A stretch of DNA of 64,000 bases from Silanimonas sp. (GTDB lineage Bacteria; Pseudomonadota; Gammaproteobacteria; Xanthomonadales; Xanthomonadaceae). The notes below the pieces were generated by a model. That model was not told where the DNA came from. It did no database searches and saw nothing but the letters and a program-made list of their open reading frames with translations. Location: contig NZ_JAPZQK010000006.1 in NCBI RefSeq assembly GCF_027530345.1, positions 288,760 through 352,759 on the forward strand, written 5' to 3'. The translations under genes were made by a program, and so were the position numbers. Shown here piece by piece: positions 34,375 to 42,294 of the stretch (positions within the stretch are counted from its first letter, which is position 1; every line of letters begins with the position of its first letter).

Positions 34375-35123
34375 TTGCTCCCGCCGCCCAGTACCGAGCC
34401 GTGCAGCGCAGCGCCTCCGTCGAGGTGGTCGAGCGGCATGCCGACCTCGTGCGGCGCATCGCCCACCATCTCGCCGCCCGCCTGCCGGCCAGCGTCGAGG
34501 TCGATGACCTCGTCCAGGCCGGGATGCTCGGCCTGATCGAGGCCGCCCGGAACTTCGACAGCGACCAGGGCGCCAGCTTCGAGACCTACGCCTCGATCCG
34601 CATCCGCGGCGCGATGATCGACGAGATCCGCAAGGGCGACTGGACCCCGCGCTCGGTGCACCGCCGCAGCCGCGAGGCCGCCGAGGCCACCCGGCAGATC
34701 GAACAGACCACCGGCCGCGCCGCCACCGGCGCCGAAATCGCCCAGGCCCTGGGCCTCGCCCCGGAGGAGTACGCCCGCCTGCTCGAGGACGCCGTCTCCG
34801 GCCAGGTCCTCAGCCTCGATTCCCACATCGACGACCACGGCGAGCCGAACGTCGCCGCCGGGGCGACCTATTCCCCGGAGCGGCGCCTCCAGGCCGCCGA
34901 GTTCCGCCACGCCCTGGCCGCGGCCATCGGCCAGCTGCCCGAACGCGAACAGCTCGTGCTCTCCCTGTATTACGAGCAGGAGATGAACCTCCGCGAGGTC
35001 GGCGCCGTGCTCGGCGTCTCGGAATCGCGGGTCTGCCAGATCCACGGCCAGGCCATGCTGCGCCTGCGCAGCCGTTTAGGAGAGTTCGGTTCTGCCGATA
35101 ACGACACGGAGGACGTCGGCTAG
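34371..35123 (+). CDS. fliA: Flagellar sigma factor FliA (sigma-28)
   Basis: 250 residues from ATG 34371 (ATGA overlap with flhG). Sigma factor for late flagellar and chemotaxis genes. Region 2 is seen as [48 protein letters not shown] (about 44-92). Region 3 includes [13 protein letters not shown], and region 4 has [40 protein letters not shown] (about 186-226). Its own 3' end carries a FliA-like -10 element (35094-35101), which could drive the following che genes. Confidence 0.97.
   Translation: MIAPAAQYRAVQRSASVEVVERHADLVRRIAHHLAARLPASVEVDDLVQAGMLGLIEAARNFDSDQGASFETYASIRIRGAMIDEIRKGDWTPRSVHRRSREAAEATRQIEQTTGRAATGAEIAQALGLAPEEYARLLEDAVSGQVLSLDSHIDDHGEPNVAAGATYSPERRLQAAEFRHALAAAIGQLPEREQLVLSLYYEQEMNLREVGAVLGVSESRVCQIHGQAMLRLRSRLGEFGSADNDTEDVG
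35075..35101 (+). promoter_or_regulatory. Candidate sigma-28 promoter inside the 3' end of fliA
   Basis: An exact GCCGATAA -10 element (35094-35101) is separated by 11 bases from TTTAGGAG (35075-35082). The -10 box and spacing match sigma-28; the -35 is a weak match to TAAAGTTT. The site lies 117 bases before cheY and would let FliA feed transcription of cheY-cheZ-cheA-motCD-parA-parP. Coding constraint in fliA could produce part of the match by chance. Confidence 0.5.
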
Positions 35124-35217
35124 CCCGGACTACACTCGCCCGGCCGACGGCTGGGCGACCCCTGCGAAGGGGCGCTCCACCGCACCGATTCCGCACCCTT
35201 CCATCCGAGGCACTGCT

Positions 35218-35610
35218 GTGAACAAGAACATGCGCATCCTGGTCGTGGACGACTTCTCGACGATGCGACGCATCGTCAAGAACCTGCTCGCCGACCTGGG
35301 CTTCACCAACACCGCCGAGGCCGAAGACGGCGGCGCGGCCTACACCATCCTCAAGCAGGGCGGTTTCGACTTCGTCGTGACCGACTGGAACATGCCCGGC
35401 ACCACCGGCATCGAGCTGCTGAAGCTGATCCGCGCCGACGAGAAGCTGAAGACCCTGCCGGTGCTGATGGTCACGGCCGAATCGAAGCGCGAGCAGATCA
35501 TCGAGGCCGCGCAGGCCGGGGTGAACGGCTACATCATCAAGCCCTTCACCGCGGCGACGCTGAAGGAGAAGCTCGACAAGATCTTCGAACGCCTGGGCAG
35601 CGCCGCATGA
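35218..35610 (+). CDS. cheY: Chemotaxis response regulator CheY
   Basis: 130 residues, GTG start. Single receiver domain: acid pair in [13 protein letters not shown] (about 7-19), phosphoacceptor Asp56 in [12 protein letters not shown], Thr in MVTAES and Lys in [12 protein letters not shown]. This is the canonical CheY sequence type ([15 protein letters not shown]) that binds FliM. Its stop overlaps the cheZ ATG. The cheYZA order is as in Pseudomonas and Vibrio. The 94 bases upstream contain no strong sigma-70 promoter. Confidence 0.96.
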   Translation: MNKNMRILVVDDFSTMRRIVKNLLADLGFTNTAEAEDGGAAYTILKQGGFDFVVTDWNMPGTTGIELLKLIRADEKLKTLPVLMVTAESKREQIIEAAQAGVNGYIIKPFTAATLKEKLDKIFERLGSAA

Positions 35611-36224
35611 CCAACCCGGCGCGCAACGCGGAAATCACCGCCCACCTGCGCGCCGCGTTGGCCGCGATCAGCGACGCCGACGACGCCAGCCTGAAAGCCG
35701 AACTGGGCGCCATCGTCCAGTGGCAGGAGCAGCCCCTGATGCAGGGGCTCGCCAAGCTGAGCCAGAGCCTGGGCGAAGCGCTCGGCGAAATTCCCGCCGT
35801 CGACGCCGCGGTGGGCGAACTGCCCGATGCCTGCGCCCGCCTCGACCACGTCGTAGCGATGACCGAGCAGGCCACCAACCGCACCCTCGACCTCGTCGAG
35901 GACTCGCAGAAACTGATGGAGAAGCTGCTGGTCCCCAGCGCCGACCACGAGGCCCTGCTGCGCGAGCTGCGCAGCAACCTCTCGGAAATGGCGCTGGCCC
36001 AGAGCTACCAGGACCTCACCGGCCAGATCATCAAGAAGGTGGCCGGGATCGTCCGTGGCGTGCACGACCAGCTCACCGCGATGGGCCTGCCGCCCACCGG
36101 CCCCGGCGCGCGCCGCAAGGACGACGACCCGCTGGCCGGTTCTGGCCCGGCGATTGCAGGGGTGGACAAGCCGCCGACATCGCAGAGCGATGCCGACGAC
36201 CTGTTGTCCGACCTCGGCCTCTAA
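35607..36224 (+). CDS. cheZ: CheY-P phosphatase CheZ
   Basis: 205 residues. CheZ is a long helical hairpin that dephosphorylates CheY-P. The catalytic segment [17 protein letters not shown] is present with Asp136 and Gln140 in the equivalent positions. The C-terminal tail [11 protein letters not shown] (about 195-205) is the CheY-tethering peptide after a flexible linker. The ATG overlaps the cheY stop, and cheA begins 12 bases after. Confidence 0.95.
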   Translation: MTNPARNAEITAHLRAALAAISDADDASLKAELGAIVQWQEQPLMQGLAKLSQSLGEALGEIPAVDAAVGELPDACARLDHVVAMTEQATNRTLDLVEDSQKLMEKLLVPSADHEALLRELRSNLSEMALAQSYQDLTGQIIKKVAGIVRGVHDQLTAMGLPPTGPGARRKDDDPLAGSGPAIAGVDKPPTSQSDADDLLSDLGL

Positions 36225-36236
36225 GGGAGTGCTTCC

Positions 36237-37889
36237 ATGTCCGCCGTTTCGCCCGACATTGCCGCCGATTTCCTCGTCGAAGCCGGCGAGATCCTCGAGC
36301 GCCTCGGCGAACAGCTCGTGCAGCTCGAGCAGGCCGCCGACGACAAAGGCCTGCTGAACGCGGTCTTCCGCGGCTTCCACACCATCAAGGGCGGTGCCGG
36401 CTTCCTCGGCCTGGTGCCGATGGTCGAGCTCTGCCACGCGCTCGAAGACGCCTTCGACAAGGCCCGCGAGGGCAAGATCCTGCTCGACGACGACGCCTTC
36501 GACTACGCCCAGCGCTGCCACGACACGCTGTCCGTGCAGATGGCCGCGCTCGGCGCCGGCCAGCCACTCGAGCCCGCCGACCCCGACCTGATCGCCGCGA
36601 TCAAGGCCTGGGCCTCCGGCCAGACCACCACGAAGCCGGCCAAGGGCGCGGCAGCCAAGGCCGCGCCCAAGCCCGGCGCCAAGCCGGCCGGCCCGGCCAA
36701 GACCGGCGGCGACACCGAACAGACCGTCCGCGTCGACACCAAGCGCCTCGACGCCATCGTCAACCTCACCGGCGAACTCGTTCTCGCGCGAAACCGCCTC
36801 AAGGTGCTGCGCGACAAGCTCAAGGACGAGGACCTGCATCGCGCGGTCACCGCCCTCGACCACGCCACCGCGCGCCTGCAGGGCTCGGTGATGCGCACCC
36901 GCATGCAGCCGGTCAGCCGCGTGTTCCAGCGCTTCCCGAAGATGGCCCGCGACGTCGCCCGCCAGCTCGACAAGCAGGTGGAGCTGACGCTCGAAGGCGC
37001 CGAGACCGAACTCGACCGCAACCTCGTCGAAGCGCTGGCCGATCCGCTGGTGCACCTCGTCCGCAACGCCATCGACCACGGCGTCGAGCGGCCGGCCGTC
37101 CGCGAAGCCGCGGGCAAGAACCCGATGGGCCAGGTGTTCCTCTCCGCGCGCCAGGAAGGCGACGCGGTCGCCATCGAGATCCGCGACGACGGTGGCGGCA
37201 TGGACCCGGAGAAGCTCCGCGCCAAGGCCGTCGAGAAAGGCCTGCTGACGCCCGAGGCCGCGGCCCGCCTCGGCGCCGAGGAGTGCTTCCAGCTCATCTT
37301 CATGCCGGGCTTCTCCACCAAGGTGGAAGTCACCGACATCTCCGGCCGCGGCGTCGGCATGGACGTGGTGCAGAGCAAGATCCGCGAGCTCTCCGGCCAG
37401 ATCCAGATCCAATCCGAGCTCGGCCAGGGCTCGCGCTTCACCATCAAGGTGCCGCTGACACTGGCCATCCTGCCGACGCTGCTGGTGCGCGTGGCCGACA
37501 CCTCCTACGCGCTGCCGCTGGGCCGCGTGGTCGAGGTGCTGCCGATGCCGCAGCGCAAGCCCGACTATGTCGATGGCCAGCCGGTGCTCGACCTGCGTTC
37601 CAACACCCTGCCGCTGGTCTGGCTGCGCGCCTGGCTGCGCGTGCCGCCCTGCGAGAACGGCGAGGTCATCGTCGTGCTGCAGACCGGCGACTTCCGCTAC
37701 GGCCTCGTCGTCGACCAGGTGCGCGGTCGCGAGGAGGTCGTCATCAAGGCCCTGCCGAAGCGCGTGCGTGGCCTGCTGGGCTATGCCGGCGCCACCCTGA
37801 TCGGCGACGGCTCGCTCGCCCTGATCCTTGACGTCGACGGCATCCAGCGCAGCGTCAGCAGCGGGAACAACCGGCTCAAGCGGGCCTGA
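36237..37889 (+). CDS. cheA: Chemotaxis histidine kinase CheA without P2 domain
   Basis: 550 residues. HPt domain with phospho-His48 (FHTIKGGAGFLGL), then an Ala/Lys/Pro-rich linker (about 122-160) with no sign of the CheY/CheB-docking P2 domain. The dimerisation helices (RLDAIVNLTGELVLARNRL), ATP-binding core ([38 protein letters not shown]) and a C-terminal CheW-like domain follow. Enteric CheA is about 650 residues and has P2. In Pseudomonas cheB follows here; in this genome motC comes next and cheB is 14 kb away. Confidence 0.95.
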   Translation: MSAVSPDIAADFLVEAGEILERLGEQLVQLEQAADDKGLLNAVFRGFHTIKGGAGFLGLVPMVELCHALEDAFDKAREGKILLDDDAFDYAQRCHDTLSVQMAALGAGQPLEPADPDLIAAIKAWASGQTTTKPAKGAAAKAAPKPGAKPAGPAKTGGDTEQTVRVDTKRLDAIVNLTGELVLARNRLKVLRDKLKDEDLHRAVTALDHATARLQGSVMRTRMQPVSRVFQRFPKMARDVARQLDKQVELTLEGAETELDRNLVEALADPLVHLVRNAIDHGVERPAVREAAGKNPMGQVFLSARQEGDAVAIEIRDDGGGMDPEKLRAKAVEKGLLTPEAAARLGAEECFQLIFMPGFSTKVEVTDISGRGVGMDVVQSKIRELSGQIQIQSELGQGSRFTIKVPLTLAILPTLLVRVADTSYALPLGRVVEVLPMPQRKPDYVDGQPVLDLRSNTLPLVWLRAWLRVPPCENGEVIVVLQTGDFRYGLVVDQVRGREEVVIKALPKRVRGLLGYAGATLIGDGSLALILDVDGIQRSVSSGNNRLKRA

Positions 37890-37892
37890 TCG

Positions 37893-38633
37893 ATGGACAT
37901 CCTCAGCATCGCCGGCCTCGTCCTGGCGCTCATCGCCATCATCGGCGGGAGCATCGCCAAGGGCGCGGGGCTGTCGGCGCTGTGGAACTTCGCCGCCTTC
38001 CTCATCGTCATCGTCGGCACGCTCGGCGCGGTGCTGCTGCAAAGCGGCCTGCCCACTTTCAAGCGCGCCATGAAGATCGCGCGCTGGATCGTCCAGCCGC
38101 CGCCGGACAACCGCAAGAAGCTGATCGCCCAGATCGTCGACTGGGCCGGCACCGCCCGCAAGCAGGGCCTGCTGGGCCTCGAAGCGCAGGTCGCGCGGCA
38201 GCCCGACAAATACATCGCCAAGGGCCTGCAGATGCTCGTCGACGGCGTCGAGCCCGAGGGCATCCGCCATATGCTCGAGATCGAGATCGCCGCCGAGGAG
38301 CACGCCGACATGCAGGCCGCCAAGGTGTTCGAGGCCGCGGGCATCTATGCGCCGACGCTGGGCATCGTCGGCGCCGTGCTTGGCCTGATGGCGGTGATGA
38401 AGAACCTCGCCGACCCCTCCAAGCTTGGCGGCGGCATCGCCGCGGCGTTCACCGCGACGATTTACGGCATCGCCTCGGCGAACTGCCTGTTCCTGCCGGC
38501 GGCGAACAAGCTGAAGTCGATCATCCGCCACCGCGCCGGCGACCGCGAACTCGTGCTGGAAGGCATCGTCTCGATCGCCCACGGCGAGAACCCGCGCAAC
38601 ATCGAGGCCCGTCTCGGCGGATTCCTGCACTGA
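37893..38633 (+). CDS. motC: Flagellar motor stator protein MotC (MotA/PomA-type)
   Basis: 246 residues with four hydrophobic segments (about 5-20, 30-52, 148-170, 183-205). Ion-driven stator subunit that contacts FliG. The PomA/MotC branch is indicated by the short MDILSIAGLVLALIAIIGGS start and by the conserved EIEIAAEEHADMQAAKVFEAAGIYAPTLGIVGAVLGLMAVMKN region. It forms a pair with MotD (next gene, 10-base gap). Position after cheA matches motC in Pseudomonas. Confidence 0.94.
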   Translation: MDILSIAGLVLALIAIIGGSIAKGAGLSALWNFAAFLIVIVGTLGAVLLQSGLPTFKRAMKIARWIVQPPPDNRKKLIAQIVDWAGTARKQGLLGLEAQVARQPDKYIAKGLQMLVDGVEPEGIRHMLEIEIAAEEHADMQAAKVFEAAGIYAPTLGIVGAVLGLMAVMKNLADPSKLGGGIAAAFTATIYGIASANCLFLPAANKLKSIIRHRAGDRELVLEGIVSIAHGENPRNIEARLGGFLH

Positions 38634-38643
38634 CCCCCGTGCC

Positions 38644-39603
38644 ATGGCCCGCCACGCCCGCCACGAGGAGCACGTCAACCACGAAGCCTGGGCCATCCCC
38701 TACGGCGACCTGGTCACCCTGCTGCTCGCGTTCTTCGTCGTGATGTACGCCATCTCGACCCTCAACGAAGGCAAGTACCGGGTGATGTCCGATTCGCTCA
38801 ACGCGGCTTTCGACGGGGTGCCGCGCAGCATCGCGCCGATCCAGATCGGCCAGCCCACCGAAGCCTCCAGCATCGCGCCGCCCCAGCCCTTCGAGAACGA
38901 TTCCGGCTCGCCCAGCGTCGTGAACCTCAGCGAGCGCGTGCGCGCCGACGCGGTGATCACCCCGATCGAGCTGATGCAGCTCGAGCAGCAGCAGGCACAG
39001 GCCGACATCCAGCTCGATGCCATCCAGCGCCAGGTCGAGCGCGCGCTCGGGCCGCTGATCATGTCCGACCAGGTCACCGTCACCCGCGAGGGCCTGTGGT
39101 TGGAAGTGAACATCCGCAGTGACGTGCTGTTCGCCAGCGGCTCGGCGGCGCTCTCCACCCCGGCCCGCGACGCCATCGACCAGCTCGCCACCGTGCTGCG
39201 CGAGCTGCCGAACGAGCTCCGCGTCGAAGGCCACACCGACAACCAGCCGATCGCCAGCGCACTGTTCCCCTCCAACTGGGAGCTGTCGGGCGCCCGCGCG
39301 GCCAGCGTCATCCGCCTGCTCGAGGGGCGCGGCGTCGATCCGCGGCGGATGGCGGCGATCGGCTTCGGCGACAAGCGGCCGGTCGCCGACAACGCCACGC
39401 CGGCCGGGCGCTCGACCAACCGCCGCGTGATGCTGGTGATCCTCGCCACGTCGCCGGGCACCACCAGCGACGCGGCGGCCAGGCCGCCGAATCAAGTTTC
39501 GCCGCCACCGGCCGTTGAAGGCGGTGCGGCCACGCCGACCGAGGCCGCGCGTCCGCCGGCCCCGGTGTCGGTGCCGCAGGCGCTTTCCGAGGATGTTCCC
39601 TGA
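38644..39603 (+). CDS. motD: Flagellar motor stator protein MotD (MotB-type)
   Basis: 319 residues from ATG 38644. One N-terminal membrane helix with the ion-binding Asp (AIPYGDLVTLLLAFFVVMYAIS, about 18-39), a linker, and a C-terminal OmpA-like peptidoglycan-binding domain: VEGHTDNQPIAS near 198-209 and MAAIGFGDKRPVADNATPAGRSTNRRV near 238-264. A Pro/Ala-rich tail of about 45 residues follows. The stop shares a base with the parA ATG. Confidence 0.95.
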   Translation: MARHARHEEHVNHEAWAIPYGDLVTLLLAFFVVMYAISTLNEGKYRVMSDSLNAAFDGVPRSIAPIQIGQPTEASSIAPPQPFENDSGSPSVVNLSERVRADAVITPIELMQLEQQQAQADIQLDAIQRQVERALGPLIMSDQVTVTREGLWLEVNIRSDVLFASGSAALSTPARDAIDQLATVLRELPNELRVEGHTDNQPIASALFPSNWELSGARAASVIRLLEGRGVDPRRMAAIGFGDKRPVADNATPAGRSTNRRVMLVILATSPGTTSDAAARPPNQVSPPPAVEGGAATPTEAARPPAPVSVPQALSEDVP

Positions 39604-40388
39604 TGCAGGTGTGGGCGATCGCCAACCAGAAAGGCGGCGTGGGTAAGACCACGACGACGTTGCTGCTCGGACGGCTGCTGGCCGCCCGCGGGCAGCGCGT
39701 GCTGTTGGCTGATCTCGACCCGCACGCCTCGCTGACGCGCGCTTTCGGGATCCCCACTGAGCCGTCGCCGCCCGGCACGCTCGACCTGTTCGAATCGCCG
39801 CCGAAGGCCGTTGCTGAGGTGTCGCGCGCCACGCCCATCGCCAACCTGCGCTTGCTCCCGGCGCAAGCCGGCATGGCCACGCTGGAGCGCCGCTCGGCCA
39901 CCGCGCCCGGCTTGGGCCTTGCCCTCGGCCAGGGCCTCGCCGCCGCGGCCGCCGACTACGACTACGCGCTTCTGGATTGCCCGCCGACCCTCGGCCTGCT
40001 GATGGTCAACGCGCTGGCCGCGGCCGACCAGCTGGTCGTGCCCACCCAGACCGAGCCGCTCGGTGTGCACGGCATGGAGGGCATGCTGAAGACGGCCACC
40101 ATGATCGAACGCTCGCGCAAGCGCCCCTTGCCGGCGCGCATCCTGCCCACGCTGTTCGACCGCCGCACCCGCGCCTGCACCGAGACCCTCGACCTCCTGC
40201 GCGAGCAGCACCCCGACCGCACCTGGGTGCAGGCCGTGCCGCTCGACACCCGCCTTCGCGACGCCGCCGAGCTCACCCACGCCGAGCTGTCGCACGAGGT
40301 CACGCAGAGCCGCGGCTTCGATGCCTACCAGCGCGCCCTGGCGTGGCTCCTGCGCGAGGCGCCCCAGCCGCAGGAGCAGCCAGCATGA
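39603..40388 (+). CDS. ParA-like ATPase for polar chemoreceptor arrays (ParC-type)
   Basis: 261 residues. ParA/Soj family: IANQKGGVGKTTTTLLLG (deviant Walker A, about 5-22), LLADLDPHASLTRAFG (about 36-51) and YALLDCPPTLGLLMVNAL (about 121-138). In Vibrio, ParC of this position localises chemotaxis arrays to the pole and in Pseudomonas the homologue is PA1462. It overlaps the next, ParP-like, gene by four bases, as expected for a partner pair. The localisation role here is inferred from context. Confidence 0.92.
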   Translation: MQVWAIANQKGGVGKTTTTLLLGRLLAARGQRVLLADLDPHASLTRAFGIPTEPSPPGTLDLFESPPKAVAEVSRATPIANLRLLPAQAGMATLERRSATAPGLGLALGQGLAAAAADYDYALLDCPPTLGLLMVNALAAADQLVVPTQTEPLGVHGMEGMLKTATMIERSRKRPLPARILPTLFDRRTRACTETLDLLREQHPDRTWVQAVPLDTRLRDAAELTHAELSHEVTQSRGFDAYQRALAWLLREAPQPQEQPA

Positions 40389-41494
40389 GCGGTGGCCTCG
40401 TCGATGACTATCTCTCCCAGCTTCTGGGTGCCGCCGCCGCCGGCACCATGGCCGGTGATCCCGCGCCCGTCGCACCCGCGCCTGCCGCGGCACCGGTGCC
40501 TGCGCCGCCCGAGCCCGTCGCGGCACCGCCGCCCGTTGCCGAAGTCCCCGCCTCCACGCCTGCCGTCGCCCCGGAGCCCGTCGTGACCGTGTCCACCCCG
40601 CCGCCGGCCAATCCCGACGAAATCAGCGAAGACGAGTTCGAAGCGCTGCTCGATGCCCTGCACGGCGACGCACCGCCCGGCGCCGCGGCGCCAGCGCCCG
40701 TCGCGTCGGCGCCCGCGCCCAAGGCACCGGCCAACCCCGACGAGATCAGCGAAGACGAGTTCGAAGCCCTGTTGGACGCGCTGCATGGGGGTGCCCCGCC
40801 CGGCGCGGTGACGCCGGCTCCAGCCCCGGCCGCGGCGACGCCCGCCAAGCCCGCCGCCGGCGGTGACGAGATCACCGAGGACGAATTCGAAGCCCTGCTC
40901 GACACGCTGCATGGCGGCAAGCCGCCGGGTGCCGTCGCCTCGGCCGCCAGCGTCGCCGTGGCGGCCGCCCGTGCCACGGCCGCGCCGGCCCCGCGCGCCG
41001 CGGAGGAGCCTGGCGAAGCCCAGGCCGGCAGCGACGAGGGCGACGATTGGCGGGGCCAGGAGCGTCGCGCCAGCCGGCGCAGCTCGCGCTGGCTGCGCAT
41101 GCGCGTGCACGGCCAGGACTACGGCGTCGAGCTGCTGAAGGTCCAGGAGGTGCTGCTCCCGGTCGGCGTCCTGCCGATGCGCGACACCGATGCCGCCATC
41201 CTCGGGGTCATGAACCTTCGCGGCGTCGTCGTCCCGGTCCTCGACCTCGGGGTCTGGCTCGGGCTTGAAGAAGTGGAGGAATCCGCACAAACCCGCTATG
41301 TCGTGCTGGAGCAGAATGGCGACTGCCTCGCGCTCAAGGTCAGCGCCGTCCTGGACGTCCACGCCATCGCGGACGGCCAGGTCGAGCCGGCCGAGAACAC
41401 CCTGGCCGCCCCGGGCAGCGCGATGCTGCGCGGTGTGACACGATTGAATTCACAACCTGTGATACTCCTCGACGCGGTGGGGCTGCTAGGCTGA
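40385..41494 (+). CDS. ParP-like CheW-domain protein with three FliM-like peptide repeats
   Basis: 369 residues from ATG 40385. Residues 1-20 (MSGGLVDDYLSQLLG) form a short conserved head. Residues 21-215 are Ala/Pro linker carrying three copies of a peptide, DEISEDEFEALLDALHG or close variants, at residues 78-94, 119-135 and 161-177, each followed by xxPPGA. The C-terminal CheW-like domain (about 234-369) has GVMNLRGVVVPVLDLG. ParP links ParC to CheA arrays in Vibrio. The repeated peptide resembles the FliM N-terminus (SQDEIDALLHG) and may bind CheY-P, which is inference. Next gene is 71 bases away; the cheW that usually follows is absent here. Confidence 0.88.
   Translation: MSGGLVDDYLSQLLGAAAAGTMAGDPAPVAPAPAAAPVPAPPEPVAAPPPVAEVPASTPAVAPEPVVTVSTPPPANPDEISEDEFEALLDALHGDAPPGAAAPAPVASAPAPKAPANPDEISEDEFEALLDALHGGAPPGAVTPAPAPAAATPAKPAAGGDEITEDEFEALLDTLHGGKPPGAVASAASVAVAAARATAAPAPRAAEEPGEAQAGSDEGDDWRGQERRASRRSSRWLRMRVHGQDYGVELLKVQEVLLPVGVLPMRDTDAAILGVMNLRGVVVPVLDLGVWLGLEEVEESAQTRYVVLEQNGDCLALKVSAVLDVHAIADGQVEPAENTLAAPGSAMLRGVTRLNSQPVILLDAVGLLG
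40610..40933 (+). repeat. Three diverged coding repeats of an acidic FliM-like peptide
   Basis: Copies at 40610-40684, 40733-40807 and 40865-40933 encode NPDEISEDEFEALLDALHG-type units separated by Ala/Pro linkers. The protein core is nearly invariant (I-S/T-EDEFEALLD-A/T-LHG) while third codon positions differ, for example GCGCTGCTC, GCCCTGTTG and GCCCTGCTC for Ala-Leu-Leu. That pattern suggests the peptide is kept by selection and is not a fresh duplication. Confidence 0.9.
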
Positions 41495-41565
41495 ACGCAA
41501 CCTCGTCGCCCACCGCAACGAGGCGGGGGGTGTTCCATGGATCGTCCTGGACGTCGAGGGGAAGC

Positions 41566-41835
41566 ATGCCGACCGTAGCGTTGAGTCCCGAATGGGGTAT
41601 CGAAGCCAGCGAAGGCCTCAAGGCGGCTCTGGCCGCGCATCTCGACACCGCCGATGAGGTGGTGCTCGCCGCAGGCGAGGCCGGACGCGTTCACAGCGCC
41701 TCCATCCAGGTCCTTGCCGCTTTCGTCCGAACCCGTCGCCAATCCGGCCGCACGACGCGCATCGCGCCGTGTGCTGCCGCCGTGCGCGACGCCGCGGTTT
41801 CCCTTGGTCTGGCCGCCGAACTCGGCCTTTCCTGA
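41566..41835 (+). CDS. STAS domain protein of the chemotaxis cluster
   Basis: 89 residues from ATG 41566, preceded by GAGGGGAAG. The size and pattern fit a minimal STAS (SpoIIAA-like) domain: a central VVLAAGEAGRVHSASIQVLAAFVRTRRQSG and a final VRDAAVSLGLAAELGL. The usual phosphorylatable region corresponds to HSAS, so a serine is present, but no anti-sigma kinase is seen nearby. STAS genes often precede cheY-cheA in chemotaxis operons of proteobacteria; their role there is unclear. It starts the second che block. Confidence 0.8.
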   Translation: MPTVALSPEWGIEASEGLKAALAAHLDTADEVVLAAGEAGRVHSASIQVLAAFVRTRRQSGRTTRIAPCAAAVRDAAVSLGLAAELGLS

Positions 41836-41863
41836 ACTCCATTGAATCAATGAGGACTGCCCC

Positions 41864-42229
41864 ATGACTGCGCACATCCTGGTCGTCGACGACTCGGCTT
41901 CGATGCGACAAATGGTCGCCTTCACCCTGACGGGTGCCGGGTTCACCGTGACCGAGGCGGAGGACGGCGTCGTCGCGCTGGGCAAGGCCAAGGGGGCGAA
42001 GTTCAACGCGGTGGTGACCGACGTGAACATGCCGAACATGGACGGCATCACGCTCATCAAGCACCTGCGCGAACTGCCGGACTACAAGTTCACCCCGATG
42101 CTGATGCTCACCACCGAAGCCGGCGCCGACAAGAAGGCCGAGGGCAAGGCCGCCGGCGCCACGGGCTGGTTGGTGAAGCCGTTCAACCCCGACCAGCTGG
42201 TCGCGACGGTCAAGAAAGTGCTCGGCTGA
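41864..42229 (+). CDS. Second CheY-like response regulator
   Basis: 121 residues, single receiver domain. Acid pair in HILVVDDSASMRQM, phosphoacceptor Asp53 in VVTDVNMPNMDG, Thr in LMLTTEAGADKKAEGKAAGATGW and Lys in LVKPFNPDQL. The sequence type (TLTGAGFTVTEAEDG, MLTTEAGADKK) is that of CheY proteins paired with a long CheA, distinct from the CheY at 35218. It is followed by the second cheA, 65 bases downstream, so it is a likely phosphate acceptor of that kinase, perhaps as a sink rather than a motor-binding output. Confidence 0.94.
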   Translation: MTAHILVVDDSASMRQMVAFTLTGAGFTVTEAEDGVVALGKAKGAKFNAVVTDVNMPNMDGITLIKHLRELPDYKFTPMLMLTTEAGADKKAEGKAAGATGWLVKPFNPDQLVATVKKVLG

Positions 42230-42294
42230 CAGCGCCGCCGGCGGTCCGTCGGCGCATTCCCCATGATTCGCGGTTGGCACTCCGGGATTCTTCG

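Noticed and set aside
35529..38696. Long minus-strand open frame opposite cheY-cheZ-cheA-motC
   Set aside because: All four plus-strand genes carry catalytic motifs; the antisense frame has none and shows repetitive Gly/Val/Asp/Leu composition typical of a shadow.
40610..40933. Tandem DNA repeat or recent duplication in the ParP-like gene
   Set aside because: The three units differ in many third codon positions and in spacer length, so it is a conserved protein motif rather than a DNA-level repeat.
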